Positions 45,574-58,820 are shown, counted from the stretch's first letter. The stretch is DNA of 64,000 nucleotides from Ryuthela nishihirai (GCA_038380435.1 JAWZYU010000028.1:27946201-28010200), one strand, 5' to 3'. The notes: generated by a model from the letters alone, not told the origin. A program made the numbers and translations.

Positions 45574-46690
45574 CAATGCTCAAAGTGGAAATCGCAAATT
45601 TAAGAAGGAATGGAAGTAGAGAGATGCAAATGATCAAAGTTCCGCAGAGAATGGACACAAGATATCCAGCCGAACGTGGATAAATACCGAATGCCCAGGA
45701 GCTCGTAACATAGCACGACCGACAATGAGGTAGGAGAGCATGTTGTGAAAATGTTTGGAGCATACCTTGAAAAAGCCAGCGCTTTCTGAGGGTTTGGGTT
45801 GTTTTACCTCTGAGCGGCACTTTTTTTCACACTATGGGCTAAATGGCCAGGTCACAAGGACCCCGAAGGCTCAGAAAAGGTTGGGGGAGGGGATCCACTG
45901 GAACAATTGTTGGGAGACAGATGGTAGCCTGCGGTCAAGGCCATCTAGTGTGTTCTTTAACGTGCGCAGGGCATTGCTCTCCCGCACACGGGGCCACGGC
46001 TTAACGTCCATCTGACGGACGGCTGCCTTTCCAGGCCCACTGGTGTCCCCTACTGACCGTGGGCAGGGCGGGGAATTTTGCGGAGATAAATCTCAATGCT
46101 GACTCAGCTGGGACTCGAATCTGGGAACTGCAGATTACGAGTCTGGACCGCTACCGGCTGAGCCACCCCCGCCACACTTTCTGAGGGAGAGAGGAAATCA
46201 TCGATATGCAAGAGATCAGATTGAGCCTTCGAGCGATCGTCATACGCATGGGATGCTAAACATCATGGAGCACCAAATGACATGAAGGACAAGTACGGGA
46301 CCAGCATGTTGTACCACTAGATGTGAAGATCTCATGCTCCATAGGAGGGCTGTTTGCAACCCTTTTGCCACAGCGACTGTGCTGCAGAGTGATTTGCGGA
46401 CTGCTACGAGTACTGTGGTCTCAGTGCAAACCGTTAGATAATGTTTGCATGACGCAGGAATGGGAGCAAGATGTCCAGCCCAGCAACTGCTATTGCAGCG
46501 ACATCACCGGTTATGCAACCTCCACTGGTGTCCAGTGAGGCAACATAAGTCCAAATAACAAGTCCAACAAAGTCCAAATGCCCTGAAATCCATAGGCAAG
46601 ACGCCGGTGACTTCGCAAGAATGTGGTCGAATGGTGTGGTGCAGATTCCATTTTCTCTGTCATCCATTGAAGATATGTGCATTAGATGTT
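45574..46690 (+). mobile_element. Tc1-like family B, split by a SINE
   Basis: TA then CAATGCTCAAAGTGGAAATC (45574). The coding start LSEGERKSSICKRSD-like region lies either side of the SINE; later parts (ttgcggactgctacgagtac ... gcgacatcaccggttatgca) parallel 32630-32740. Heavily broken. Confidence 0.75.
45793..46176 (-). mobile_element. SINE inside the Tc1-like copy
   Basis: 384 bp; duplication ctttctgaggg at 45782-45792 and 46177-46187. Confidence 0.93.
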
Positions 46691-46800
46691 GAGGTATGAC
46701 TCAAAGCTGTGTCTTAACGCAGCTATAATATGTACACGTATGTACCCTACAAGGCAGGTAATTAATCCCAGTATAATGTCTGCAGGATGTTTTCTGATAG

Positions 46801-47169
46801 AGAGGGGTGGGAGTGACTCAGTCGGTAGAGCACCAGCCTCAAAATCTGAAGTTCCCAGCTTCGAGTCTCAGCTGGGCCACCTTTGAGATTTATCTCCGCA
46901 AAACTCCCCGCCCTGCCCTTGGTCAGTAGAGACACCGATGGGCTTGAAAAGACCGCCGTCTGTCGGACGGGACATTAAGCCATGGCCTCATGTGCGGGAG
47001 AGCCATATCCCGCCCACATTAAAGAACACGCTCATGGATGGTCTTGACAGGAGACTATCAATGGGTCCTTTCCACCTAACCTTTTCTGAACCTTCGGAGC
47101 CCTTGGGAACTGGCCATTTAGCCCATTGTGTGCAAAAAACTGCCGCTCAAGGGTAAAACAACTTAATCC
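46801..47169 (+). mobile_element. SINE, near full length
   Basis: gggtgggagtgactcagtcg head, cttcgagtctca B box region, complete tail (gggtaaaacaactta). Confidence 0.87.
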
Positions 47170-47217
47170 GATTCCGATAGTAGAGAGAAAACTTTAATGT
47201 TCTTTTTTCTTCCTATG

Positions 47218-47400
47218 CAGGGGTGGGCAAAATCGGCCCGCTAAGAGCTTTTTGTGGCCCGCCAAGACAGTCAGAAAAATCCGCCTTGAACTGAGATTTC
47301 CTTCCCGTGCGAGACCGAATATTCGTCTCGTATTTTCCACTACGACGGCCACGTCAATGCGAATGCACAATGTAGATACGAAAACAATTGCCCACCCCTG
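47218..47400. mobile_element. hAT-type MITE (183 bp)
   Basis: TIRs CAGGGGTGGGCAA and inverse TTGCCCACCCCTG, with 8-bp flanks ttcctatg / ttactatg (7 of 8). 8-bp duplications and this terminus are typical of hAT elements. No coding. Confidence 0.8.
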
Positions 47401-47429
47401 TTACTATGTATGCAATTTTCCTTTACAGC

Positions 47430-50400
47430 TGTACCGAGAAATGACCTATTGTCCCTCCCCCTTGAAAAATTATTCTGCAGCAGGACAACGCCTCACACAC
47501 TGCTCGTGTAACAGTGGACAGTCTCTAAGGTAGGAAAAGCTCCCTTCGGTGGCGAACCTGGGCGTCAAAAAGGCCTACATATTTCTGTAGTGCAGCATCG
47601 ATTTATTTATTGTCCCTTCACCCTGAAAAATTATTTGCAGCAGGACAACGCCACCCCACACACTGCACGTGTAAACCTATTGTCCCTCCCTCTTCAAAAA
47701 ATATTCAGCAGCAGGAAAAAGCCCCACCCACTGCACGTGTAAAACTATTGTCCCTCCCCCTTCAAAAAATATTCAGCAGCAGGAAAAAGCCCCACACACT
47801 GCACGTGTAAAAATGGACAGTCTCCAAGGTAGGAACAGCTCCCTTCGGTGGCGAACCTGGGCGTCGAAAAGGCCTAAATATTTCTGTAGTGAAGCATCGA
47901 TTTATTTATTGTCCCTCCCCCCTGAAAAATCATTTGCAGCAAGAAAACGCCACCTCACACACTGCACGTTTAAACCTATTGTCCTTTCCCCTTGAAAAAT
48001 TATTCTGCAGCAGGACAACGCCCCACACTCTCCTCGTGTAACAATGGACAGTCTCCAAGGTAGAAAATCTCCCTTCGGTGGCGAACCTGGGCGTCGAAAA
48101 GGCCTAAATATTTCTGTAGTGAAGCATCGATATATTTATTGTCCCTCCCCCCTGAAAAATTATTTACAGCATGACAACGCCACCCCACACATTGCACGTG
48201 TAAACCTATTGTCCTTTCCCCTTGAAAATTTATTCAGCAGTAGGACAACGCCCCACACACTGCTCGTGTAACAATGGACAGTCTCCAAAGTACGAACACC
48301 TCCCTTCGGTGGCGAACCTGGGCGTCAAAAAGACCTAAATATTTCTGTAGTGAAACATTGATTTATTTATTGACCCTCCTCCCTGAAAAATTATTTGCAG
48401 CAGCACAACGCCACCCCACACACTGCACGTGTTAACCTATTGTCCCTCGCCATTGAAAAATTATTCAGCAACAGGACAACGCCCCACACACTACTCGTGT
48501 AACAATGGACAGTCTATAAGGTAGGAACATCTACCTCCGGTGGCGAACCTGGGAGTCGAAAAGGTCTAAATATTTCTGTAGTGAAACATCGATAAATTTA
48601 TTGTCCATCCCCCCTGAAAAATCATTTGCAGCAGGACAACGCCACCCCACACACTGCACGTGTCAACCTATTGTCCCTCGCCATTGAAAAATTATTCAGC
48701 AACAGGACAGCGCCCCACACACTGCTCGTGAAACATTGAACAGTCTATAAGGTAGGAACACCTACCTCCGGTGGCGAACCGGGGCGTCGAAAAGGCCTAA
48801 ATATTTCTGTAGTGAAGCATCGATTTGTTTATTGTCCCTCCACCCTGAAAAATTATTTGCAGAATTACAACGCCACCCCACACACTGCAGGTGTTAACCT
48901 ATTGTCCCTCGCCATTCAAAAATTATTCAGCAACAGTACAACGCCCCACACACTGCTCGTGTAACAATGGACAGTCTATAAGGTAGGGACACCTCCTTTC
49001 GGTGGCAAACCTGGGCGTCGAAAAGGCCTAAATAGTTCTGTAGTGAAACATCGATTTATTTATTGTCCCTCCCCCCTGAAAATTTATTTGCAGCAGGACA
49101 ACGCCACTCCACACACTGCACGTATTAACCTATTGTCCCTCGCCATTGAAAAATTATTCGGCAACAGGACAACGCCCCACACACTGCTCGTGTAACAATG
49201 GACAGTCTATAAGGTAGGAACACCTCCTTTCGGTGGCAAACCTGGGCGTCGAAAAGGCCTAAATAGTTCTGTAGTGAAACATCGATTTATTTATTGTCCC
49301 TCCCCCCTGAAAAATTATTTCCAGTAGGACAACGCCACCCCACACACTGCACATGTTAACCTATTGTCCCTCGCCATTGAAAAATTATTCAGCAACAGGA
49401 CAACGCCCCACACACTGCTCCTATAACAATGGACAGTATACAAGGTAGGAACAGCTCCCTTCGGTGGCGAACCTGGGTGTCGAAAAGGTCTAAATGTTTC
49501 TGTAGTGAAACATCGATTTATTTATTGTCCCTCCCCCCTGAAAAATTATTTGCAGCAGCACAACGCCACCTCACACACTGCACGTGTTAACCTATTGTCC
49601 TTTCCCCTTGAAAAATTAGTCAGCAGCAGGACAACGCCCCACACACCGCACGTTTAACAATGGACAGTCTATAAGGGAGGAACAGATCCCTTCGGTGGCG
49701 AACCTGGGTGTCGAAAAGGACTAAATATTTCTGTAGTGAAACATCGATTTATTTATTGTCCCTCCCCCCTGAAAAATTATTTGCAGCAGGAAAACGCCAC
49801 CCCACGCATTGCACGTGTAAACCTATTGTCCCTCCCCCTTGAAAAATTATTCAGCAACAGGACAACGCCCCACACACTGCTCGTGTAACATTGGACAGTA
49901 TATAAGGTAGAAACACCTCCCTTCAGTGGCGAACCTGGGTGTCGGAAACGCCTAAATATTTCTGTAGTGAAACATCGATTTATTTATTGTCCCGCCCCCA
50001 GAAATATCATTTGCAGCAGTAAAACGCCACCCCACACATTGCACGTGTAAACCTATTGTTCTTTCGCCTTGAAAAAGTATTCAGCAACAGGACAACGCCC
50101 CACACACTGCTCGTGTATCATTGGACAGTCTATAAGATAGGAACACCTCTCTTCGGTGGCGAACCTGGGCGTCGAAAAGGCCTATATATTTTTGTAGTGA
50201 AACATCGATTTATTTATTGTCCCTCCCCCCTGAAAAATTATTTGCAGAAGGACAACGCCACCCCACACACTGCACGTGTTAACCTATTGTCCCTCGCCAT
50301 TGAAAAATTATTCAGCAACAGGACAACGCCCCACACATTGCTCGTGTAACAATGGACAGTCTATAAGGTAGGAAAACCTCCTTTCTGTGGCGAAACTGGG

Positions 50401-53400
50401 CGTCGAAAAGGCCTAAATATTTCTGTAGTGAAACATCGATTTATTTATTGTCCCTCCCACCTGAAATATTATTTCCCTCAGGACAACGCCACCCCACAAA
50501 CTGCACGTGTTAACCTATTGTACCTCGCCATTGAAAAATTATTCAGCAACAGGACAACGACCCACACACTGCTCGTGTAACAATGGACAGTCTATAAGGT
50601 AGGAACACCTCCCTTCGTTGGCGAACCTGGGCGTCGAAAAGACCTAAATATTTCTGTAGTGAAACATCGATTTATTTATTGTCCCTCCCACCTGAAATAT
50701 TATTTGCAGCAGAACAACGCCACCCCACACACTGCACGGGTTAACCTATTGTCCCTCGCCATTGAAAAATTATTTAGCAACAGGACAAAGCCCCACACAC
50801 TGCTCGTGTAACAATGGACAGTATTTAAGGTAGGAACACCTCCCTTCGGTGGCGAACCTGGGCGTCGAAAAGGCCTAAACATTTCTGTAGTGAAACATCG
50901 ATTTATATATTGTCCCTCCCCCTGAAATGTAATTTGCAGCAGGAAAACGCCACCCTACACATTGCACGTGTAAACCTATTGTCCTTTCCCCTTGAAAAAT
51001 TATTCAGCAGCAGGACAACGACCCACACACTGCACGTGTACCAATGGACAGTCTCCAAGGTAGGAACAGCTCCCTTCGGTGGCGAACCCGGGCGTCGAAT
51101 AGGCCTAAATATTTCTGTAGTGAAACATCAACATATTTATTTTCCCTCCCCGCTGAAAAATTATTTGCAGCAGGAAAACGCCACCCCACACATTGCACGT
51201 GTTAACCTATTATCCCTCGCCATTCAAAAATTATTCAGCAACAGGACAACGCCCCACACACTGCTCGTGTAACAATGGACAGTTTATAAGGTAGGAACAC
51301 CTCCCTTCGGTGGCGAACCTGGATGTCGAAAAGGCCTAAATATTTCTGTAGTGAAACATCGATTTATTTATTGTCCCTCCCACCTGAAAAATTATTTGCA
51401 GCAGGACAACGCCACCCCACACATTGCACGTGTAAACCTATTGTCCTTTCCCCGTGAAAAATTATTCAGCAGCAGAACAATGCCCCACACACTGCTCCTG
51501 TAACATTGAAAACGCCTAAATATTTCTGTAGGGAAATATCGATTTATTTATTGTCCCTCGAACCTGAAAATTTATTTGCAGCAGGAAAACGCCACCCCAA
51601 ATATTGCACGTGTAAACCTATTGTCCTTTCCCTTTGAAAAATTATATAGCAGCAGGCCAACGCCCCACACACTGCTCGTGTAGCAATGAACAGTCTATAA
51701 GGTAGGAACAGCTCCCTTCGGTGGCGAAACTGGGTGTCGAAAAGGCCTAAATATTTCTGTAGTGAAACATAGATTTATTTATTGTCCCTCCCCCCTGAAA
51801 AATTATTTGCAGCAGGACAACGCCACCCCACACACTGCACGTGTTAACCAATTGTCCCTCGCCATTGAAAAATTATTCAGCAACGGGAAAACGCCCCACA
51901 CACTGCTCGTATAACAATGGACAGTCTATAAGTTACGAACACCTCCCTTCGGTGGCGAACCTGGGCGTCGAAAAGGCCTAAATATTTCTGTAGTGAAACA
52001 TCGATTTACTTATTGTCCCTCCCCCCAGAAAAATCATTTGGAGCAGGAAAACGCCACCCCACACACTGCACGTGTTAACCTATTGTCCCACGCCATTGAA
52101 AAAATATTCAGTAGCATGACAACGCCACACACACTGCACGTGTAACAATGGACAGTCTCTAACACCTCCCTTCGGTGGCGAACCTGGTTGTCGAAAAGGC
52201 CTAAATATTTCTGTAGTGAAACATCGATTTATTTGTTGTCCCTCCCCCCTGAAAAATCTTTTGCAGCAGGAAAACTCCACCCCACATATTCCACGTGTAA
52301 ACCTGTTGTCCTTTCTCCTTGAAAAATTATTCAGCAGCAGAACAACGCCCCACACACTGCTCGTGTAACAATGGACAGTCTCCAAAGTAGGAACAGCTTG
52401 CTTTGGTGGCGAACCTGGGTGTCGAAAAGGCCTAAATATTTCTGTAGTGACACATCAATTTATTTATTGTCCCTCCCCCTTGAAAAATCCTTTGCAACAG
52501 AACAATGCCACCCCACACACCGCACGTGTTAATCTATTGTCCCTCGCCATTGAAAAATTTTTCAGCAGCAGGACAACGCCCCATAAATTGCACATGTAAC
52601 AATGCACAGTCTCCAAGGTAGGAACAGCTCCCATCGGTGGCGAACCTGGGTGTCGAAAAGGCCTAAATATTTCTGTAGTGAAACATCGATTTATTTATTG
52701 TCCCTCCCCCCAGAAAAATCATTTGCAGCAGTAAAACGCCACCCCACACACTGCACGTGTAAACCTATTGTCCTTTCCTCTTGAAAACGTATTCTGCAGC
52801 AGGACAAAGCCCCACACACTGCTCGTGTAACAATGGACAGTCTCCAAGGTAGGAAGAGCTCCCTTCGGTGGCGAACCTGGGTGTCGAAAAGGCCTAAATA
52901 TTTCTGTAGTGAAACACCGATTTATTTATTGTCCCTCCCCCCTGAAAAATCATTTGCAGCACAAAAACGCCACCTTACACACTGCACGTTTAAACCTATT
53001 GTCCTTTCCCCTTGAAAAATTATTCTGCAGCAGGACAACGCCCCACACTCTGCTCGTGTAACAATGGACAGTCTCCAAGGTAGAAAAATCTCCCTTCGGT
53101 GGCGAACCTGGGCGTCGAAAAGGCCTAAATATTTCTGTACTGAAGCATCGATATATTTATTGTCCCTCCCCCCTGAAAAATTATTTACAGCATGACAACG
53201 CCACCCCACACATTGCACGTGTAAACTTATTGTCCTTTCCCCTTGAAAATTTATTCAGCAGTAGGACAACGCCCCACACACTGCTCGTGTAACAATGGAC
53301 AGTCTATAAGGTAGGAACAGCTCCCTTCGGTGGCGAACCTGGGCGTCGAAAAGACCTAAATATTTCTGTAGTGAAACATTGATTTATTTATTGACCCTCC

Positions 53401-56365
53401 TCCCTGAAAAATTATTTGCAGCAGCAGCACAACTCCACCCCACACACTGCACGTGTTAACCTATTGTCCCTCGCCATTGAAAAATTATTCAGCAACAGGA
53501 CAACGCCCCACACACTGCTCCTGTAACAATGGACAGTCTATGAGGTGGGAACACCTCCCTTCGAAGGCGAACCTGAGCGTCGAAAAGGCCTAAATATTTC
53601 TCTAGTGAAACATCGATTTATTTATTGTCCCTCCCCCCTGAAAGAACTTTTGCAGCGGTAAAACGCCACCCCACACATTGCACGTGTAAACCTATTGTCC
53701 TTTCTCCTTGAAAAATTATTCAGCATCGTGACAACGCCCCACACACTGCTCGTGTAACAATGGACAGCCTATAAGGTAGGAACAGCTCCATTCGGTGGCG
53801 AACCTGGGTGTCGTGAAGGCCTAAATATTTCTGTAGTGAAACATCGATTTATTTATTGTCCCTCCCCCCTGAAAACACTTTTGCAGCAGGAAAACGCCAC
53901 CCCACACATTGCACCTGTAAACCTATTGTCCTTTCGCCTTGAAAAATTATTCAGCAGCAGAACAATGCCCCACACACTGCTCCTGTAACATTGAAAACGC
54001 CTAAATATTTCTGTAGGGAAATATCGATTTATTTATTGTCCCTCCCCCCTGAAAATTTATTTGCAGCAGGAAAACGCCATCCCAAATATTGCACGTGTAA
54101 ACCTATTGTCCTTTCCCCTTGAAAAATTATTCAGCAGCAGGACAACGCCCCACACACTGCTCGTGTAGCAATGAACAGTCTATAAGGTAGGAACAGCTCC
54201 CTTCGGTGGCGAACCTGGGTGTCGAAAAGGCATAAATATTTCTGTAGTGAAACATCGATTTATTTTTTGACCCTCCCCCCTGAAAAATTATTTGCAGCAG
54301 GACAACGCCACCCCACACACTGCACGTGTTAACCAATTGTCCCTCGCCATTGAAAAATTATTCAGCAACGGGAAAACGCCCCACACACTGCTCGTGTAAC
54401 AATGGACAGTCTATAAGTTACGAACACCTCCCTTCGGTGGGTAACCTGGGCGTCGAAAAGGCCTAAATATTTCTCTAGTGAAACATCGATTTACTTATTT
54501 TCCCTCCCCCCAGAAAAATCATTTGGAGCAGGAAAACGCCACCCCACACACTGCAGGTGTTAACCTATTGTCCCTCGCCATTGAAAAATTATTCAGCAAC
54601 AGGACAACGCCCCACACACTGCTCGTGCAACAATGGACAGTCTATAAGGTAGGAACACCTCCCTTCGGTGGCGAACCTGGGTGTCGAAAAGGCCTAAATA
54701 TTTCTGTAGTGAAACATCGATTTATTTATTGTCCCTTCCCCCTGAAAATTTATTTGCAGCAGGACAACGCCACCCCACACACTGCACGTGTTAACCAATT
54801 GTCCCTCGCCATTGAAATATTATTCAGCAACAGGACAACGCCCCACAAACTGCACATGTAACAATGGACAGTCTATAAGGTAGGAACACCTCCCTTCGGT
54901 GGCGAACTTGGGTGTCGAAAAGGCCTAAATATTTCTGTAGTGAAATATCGATTTATTTATTGTCCCTCCCCCCTGAAAAATCTTTTGAAGCAGTTAAACG
55001 CCACCACACACATTGCACGTGTAAACCTATTGTCCTTTCCCCTTGAAAAATTATTCTGCAACAGGACAACGCCCCACACACTGCTCGTGTAACAATGGAC
55101 AGTCTTCAAGGTAGAAACAGCTCCCTTCGGTGGCGAACCTGGGCGTCGAAAAGGCCTAAATATTTCTGTAGTGAAACATCGATATATTTGTTGTCCCTCC
55201 CCCCTGAAAAATTATTTGCAGCAGGACAACGCCACCCCACACACTGCACGTGTTAACCTATTGTCCCTCGCCATTAAAAAAATTTTTAGCAGCAGGACAA
55301 CGCCCCTCACACTGCACATGTGACTATGGACTGTCTCCAAGGTAGGAACAGCTCCCTTCGGTGGCGAACCTGGGTGTCGAAAAGGCCTAAATATTTCTGT
55401 AGTGAAACATCAATTTATTTATTGTCCCTCCCTCTTGAAAAATCATTTGCAACAGGACAACGCCACCCCACACGCTGCACGTGTAAACCTATTGTCCTTT
55501 CCCCTTGAAAAAGTATTCTGCAGCAGGACAACGCCCCACACACTGCTCGTGTAACAATGGACAGTCTCCAAGGTAGGAACAGCTCCCTTCGGTGGCGAAC
55601 CTGGGTGTCGAAAAGGCCTAAATATTTCTGTAGTGAAACATCGATTTATTTATTGTCCCTCCCCCCCGAAAAATCATTTGCAGCAGAAAAACGCCACCCC
55701 ACATATTGCACGTGTAAACCTATTGTCCTTTCCCCTTGAAAAATTATTCTGCAGCAGGACAACGCTTCACACACTGCTCGTGTAACAATGGACAGTCTCC
55801 AAGGTAGAAACAGCTCTCTTCGGTGGCGAACCTTGGTGTCAAAAAGCCCTAAATATTTCTGTAGTGAAGCATCGATTTTTTATTGTCTCTCCCCCCTGAA
55901 AAATTACTTGCAGCATGACAACGCCACCCCACACACTGTACTTGTTAACCTATTGTCCCTCCCCCTTGAAATATTATTCAACAGCAGGACAACGCCCCAC
56001 ACACTGCATGTGTAACAATGGACAGTATCCAAGGTAGGAACAGCTCCCTTCGGTGGGGAAGCTGGGCGTCAAAAATGCCTAAATATTTCTGCAGTGAAAC
56101 ATCGATTTAATTATTGTCCCTCCCCCCTGAAAAATTATATGCAGCATGACAACGCCACCCCACACACTGCACTTGTTAACCTATTGACCCTCCCCCTTGA
56201 AAATTTATTCTGCAACAGGACAACGCTCCACACACTGTACGTTTAACAATGGACAGTATCGAAGGTAGGAACAGCTCCCTTCGGTGGCGAACCTGGGCGT
56301 CAAAAAGGCCTAAATATTTCTGTAGTGAAACATCGATTTATTTATTGTCCCTCCCCTCATGCAAA
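47430..56365 (+). repeat. 8.9-kb satellite array, ~38 monomers of 231 bp
   Basis: The landmark 'tggacagt' recurs at 47815, 48046, 48276, 48507, 48738, 48969, 49200 and 49431, spacing 230-231 bp. Each monomer has two related halves: A (~75 bp, gcagcaggacaacgccaccc) and B (~68 bp, gcaacaggacaacgccccac), plus a unique ~88-bp part (ggtggcgaacctgggcgtcg). A reads LQQDNATPHTARV and B reads QQDNAPHTARVTMDSL, both like the second catalytic-Asp motif of Tc1/mariner transposases. The first unit has an extra B half. The many 60-127-codon frames here stay open because 231 is a multiple of 3; none is a gene. Confidence 0.93.
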
Positions 56366-56404
56366 ATTACTTTCGACACCTAGGAGTGTAGGTAACAAAA
56401 GAAT

Positions 56405-56792
56405 TTGGGTTGTGTTTTTTACCTCTGAACGGCACTTTTTTGCACACCATGGGCTAAATGGCCAGGTCGCAAGGACCCCGAAGGCTCAGAAAAGGTTAGG
56501 GGAGAGGACCCACTGGAACAGCTGTTGGGAAACAGGTGGCAGCCTCCCGTCAAGGCCATCCAGCGTCTTCTTTAACGTGCGCAGGGTGTGGCTCCCGCAC
56601 ACGGACCACTGCTTGACGTCCCAACCAACGGACGGTGGTCTTTCCAAGCCCCTCGGTGTCCCCTACGGACCGTGTGCAGGGCATGGAATTTTGCGGAGAT
56701 AAATCTCAACGCTGATCCAGCTGGGACTCGAACCTGGGAACAACATATTGCGAGCCTGGCGTGCTAACGACTGAGCCCCCCCCCCCCGCCCC
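56405..56792 (-). mobile_element. SINE bordering the satellite
   Basis: 388 bp; duplication ggtaacaaaagaat / ggtaataaaagaat at 56391-56404 and 56793-56806 (1 mismatch). Confidence 0.92.
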
Positions 56793-56905
56793 GGTAATAA
56801 AAGAATGCATTACAATTGTCTGAAATTATTGGTTGATCGTTATCGCTATTTGAAAACGTTTTTTGATAGGCAATGTATTCCTAAATTAGGATTTATTTTA
56901 TGCAG

Positions 56906-56990
56906 AAAACTTGACGGGAGAGTGTTCAGTTGCATTTGATCATCTAGATGAAGTGGAGAGTTGTGTGGAAGAATGCAAAGAAGACTGCAG
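56906..56990 (+). CDS. DEG/ENaC exon 8 (aa 345-373)
   Basis: Acceptor tttatgcag|a, donor gcag|gtaagc. Encodes ENLTGECSVAFDHLDEVESC then VEECKEDC(R). Four Cys continue the thumb pattern (C...CxxxCxxxC); sequon NLT. Codon 373 is split AG|G. Confidence 0.88.
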
Positions 56991-57049
56991 GTAAGCGGTA
57001 AAAATTAAAAATTAAAATCTTTCAGTTTCATTCGTCATTGTATCTACAG

Positions 57050-57200
57050 TCGGCCCTCGACTTTCGCGGGTTTCCCTTTCGCGGATTTTATTGTTCGCGA
57101 ATTTGCCATAAATAATTAAACCGGAATGTTTTTGGAATTTTGTGGCCTACTGCGGAAAATCGCAGACGAAGCACATAGACTAGAAAATGTAAAGAAAACT
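57050..57200 (+). mobile_element. Possible pogo/Tigger-type terminal fragment
   Basis: cagtcggccctcgactttcg then cgggtttccctttcgcgga resembles Tigger-like termini. No matching second end seen. Confidence 0.4.
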
Positions 57201-57552
57201 AAAAAATTCAGTAAGTCATAAATGCATAAAATATAGATGTATTATTGATCTATTTTATCATTTACTACCATAAATATATACACAAATTTATTATAAAAAG
57301 TTAAATTTTGAAAAAGGTTTTAGTGCACTAAAAGAACTGACAACTACGCCCTCTGGGGACACCACGCTCCTTGTCTCGGTAGTAGCCAGCCTCAGTCACG
57401 TGTTTTGTCTCTCAGTGTGCAGTTTTCTAAATATAGTACTCATAATATACACTAGATGGCGCCACGGGTTTTAATAAAGGTGATTAATTAATTATAAAAT
57501 ATTAATTATTAATCAATTATTAATTATGAATATTAATAAGGGGGTATGCTCG

Positions 57553-57603
57553 GTGACGTCATATCACGTGACCGGAAGGGGCGCGGTGACGTCATACCGG
57601 AAG
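57553..57603. promoter_or_regulatory. Cluster of CRE, E-box and ETS-like sites
   Basis: TGACGTCA at 57554-57561 and 57587-57594, TCACGTGA at 57564-57571, and ACCGGAAG at 57571-57578 and about 57596-57603. Motifs are direct; promoter or enhancer activity is inference. Confidence 0.45.
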
Positions 57604-57644
57604 TATCAATTATGCTAATCTGTGACACCACTACTGACGGCGAC

Positions 57645-57800
57645 ATAGAATGCAATGGGTAGACAATGTTAACGAAACCTTTCTAGAATTGACCTTCAGT
57701 GTCCAATTACAACAACTTAGCTCAGAATATACCTGTATGGAGGATTAAATTGCACAATCTGGTTGGACTTCCGTAGCTCATGATTGCTTGAGGTTTTATG
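57645..57800 (+). mobile_element. 'GHVARM' LINE 3' fragment
   Basis: atgcaatgggtagacaatgt ... ggattaaattgcacaatctg ... ctcatgattgcttgagg. Confidence 0.65.
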
Positions 57801-58069
57801 TATGTATATATGTAAGCAGTATGTATCTAAAAGAAATCAAATGGGAAAGGGAGAGGGCAAGAAATACAATCGTGCCATTTTCCCCTCATCTTTACAGCTC
57901 TTTAAAAAATTACTTTAAAAATGAATGAAATATAAATAAGTTCAATATTTTTTTACCCATATTACCATTACTAACATTTGGAAAGGAAAGGAGGCCATGG
58001 ACCTCTCTCCCCCACCTACATGGTTCTTTATGTACGTATATATGTGCTAGAAATCAATCAGTACCTCTT

Positions 58070-58820
58070 AATATCTAGCCTGTCACTCCGACCCTTATCT
58101 AGCCTGTCATTCCGACCCCTATTTGACCTGGAACGTGACACCAGATCTGAAACTTTCTTTCATTTCTGAGCTGCATTACCCGAAATAGCCCTCTTCACCA
58201 ATTTTTAACTCTCCAGAATCAGTATATTGAATTTGACCTTTGACCTCCAAGGACCCTATTCTTCCAAAATTTCGCAACATTTCCTTGATCTATGATTCAA
58301 AATACCCCCAGGCGCCAATTTTCAGCTCTCTAACACTAGTAGATCGATATTTAACCTTTGACCTCGAAGGACCCTCAGGATACGAAATTTCGTAACGTTT
58401 TCGAGATGTACAACCCAAAACATTCCCAGACACCAATTTTCACATTTCACTCGTAGATTGCAGTTTGACCTCTACGTGACCTCCATTTGGCCTTGAAGGA
58501 CACTTCGGAGGACAAATTTCGGATTCTTTCTTGGAAGATGTTGCACCTATGTTAAATATTCAAGTGTATGGCAGAAATTTATTTTATATATATCGGAAAA
58601 TTGACACTTATTGTTTGTGATCTTTGTAGAGAATAAATCGTTATTGATTTTTTTTTGTATTAATTTCCTTTAGTGACCCAGACAAACCAGGTGGTTTATG
58701 GATCCACTCGTATTTTCTTTGCAAATTGTTTATGATGATGTTTTAAAATCGATTGATTGACCTACGACCCGGATTACCCCTAGGCGCAAATTTGAAGAGC
58801 TCTATTACTTTTGTATCATA
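58070..58820 (+). repeat. ~125-bp tandem repeat, ~4-5 diverged units
   Basis: Units share tttgacctttgacctcgaag, aaatttcgtaacgttttcga, caccaattttcagctctcta. A partial unit lies at 58745-58820. Same family as 36130-36455. Confidence 0.7.

Noticed and set aside
47610..56015. Many repeated 60-127-codon frames such as MDSLQGRNSSLRW-type
   Set aside because: By-products of the 231-bp satellite. Only a 12-16-residue motif resembles a transposase, so no gene is called.
58672..58691. Candidate micro-exon after ttcctttag (phase fits exon 8)
   Set aside because: Its donor would be weak (ccag|gtggtt), it adds only SDPDKP, and 63474-63525 has better splice sites and family-like sequence.
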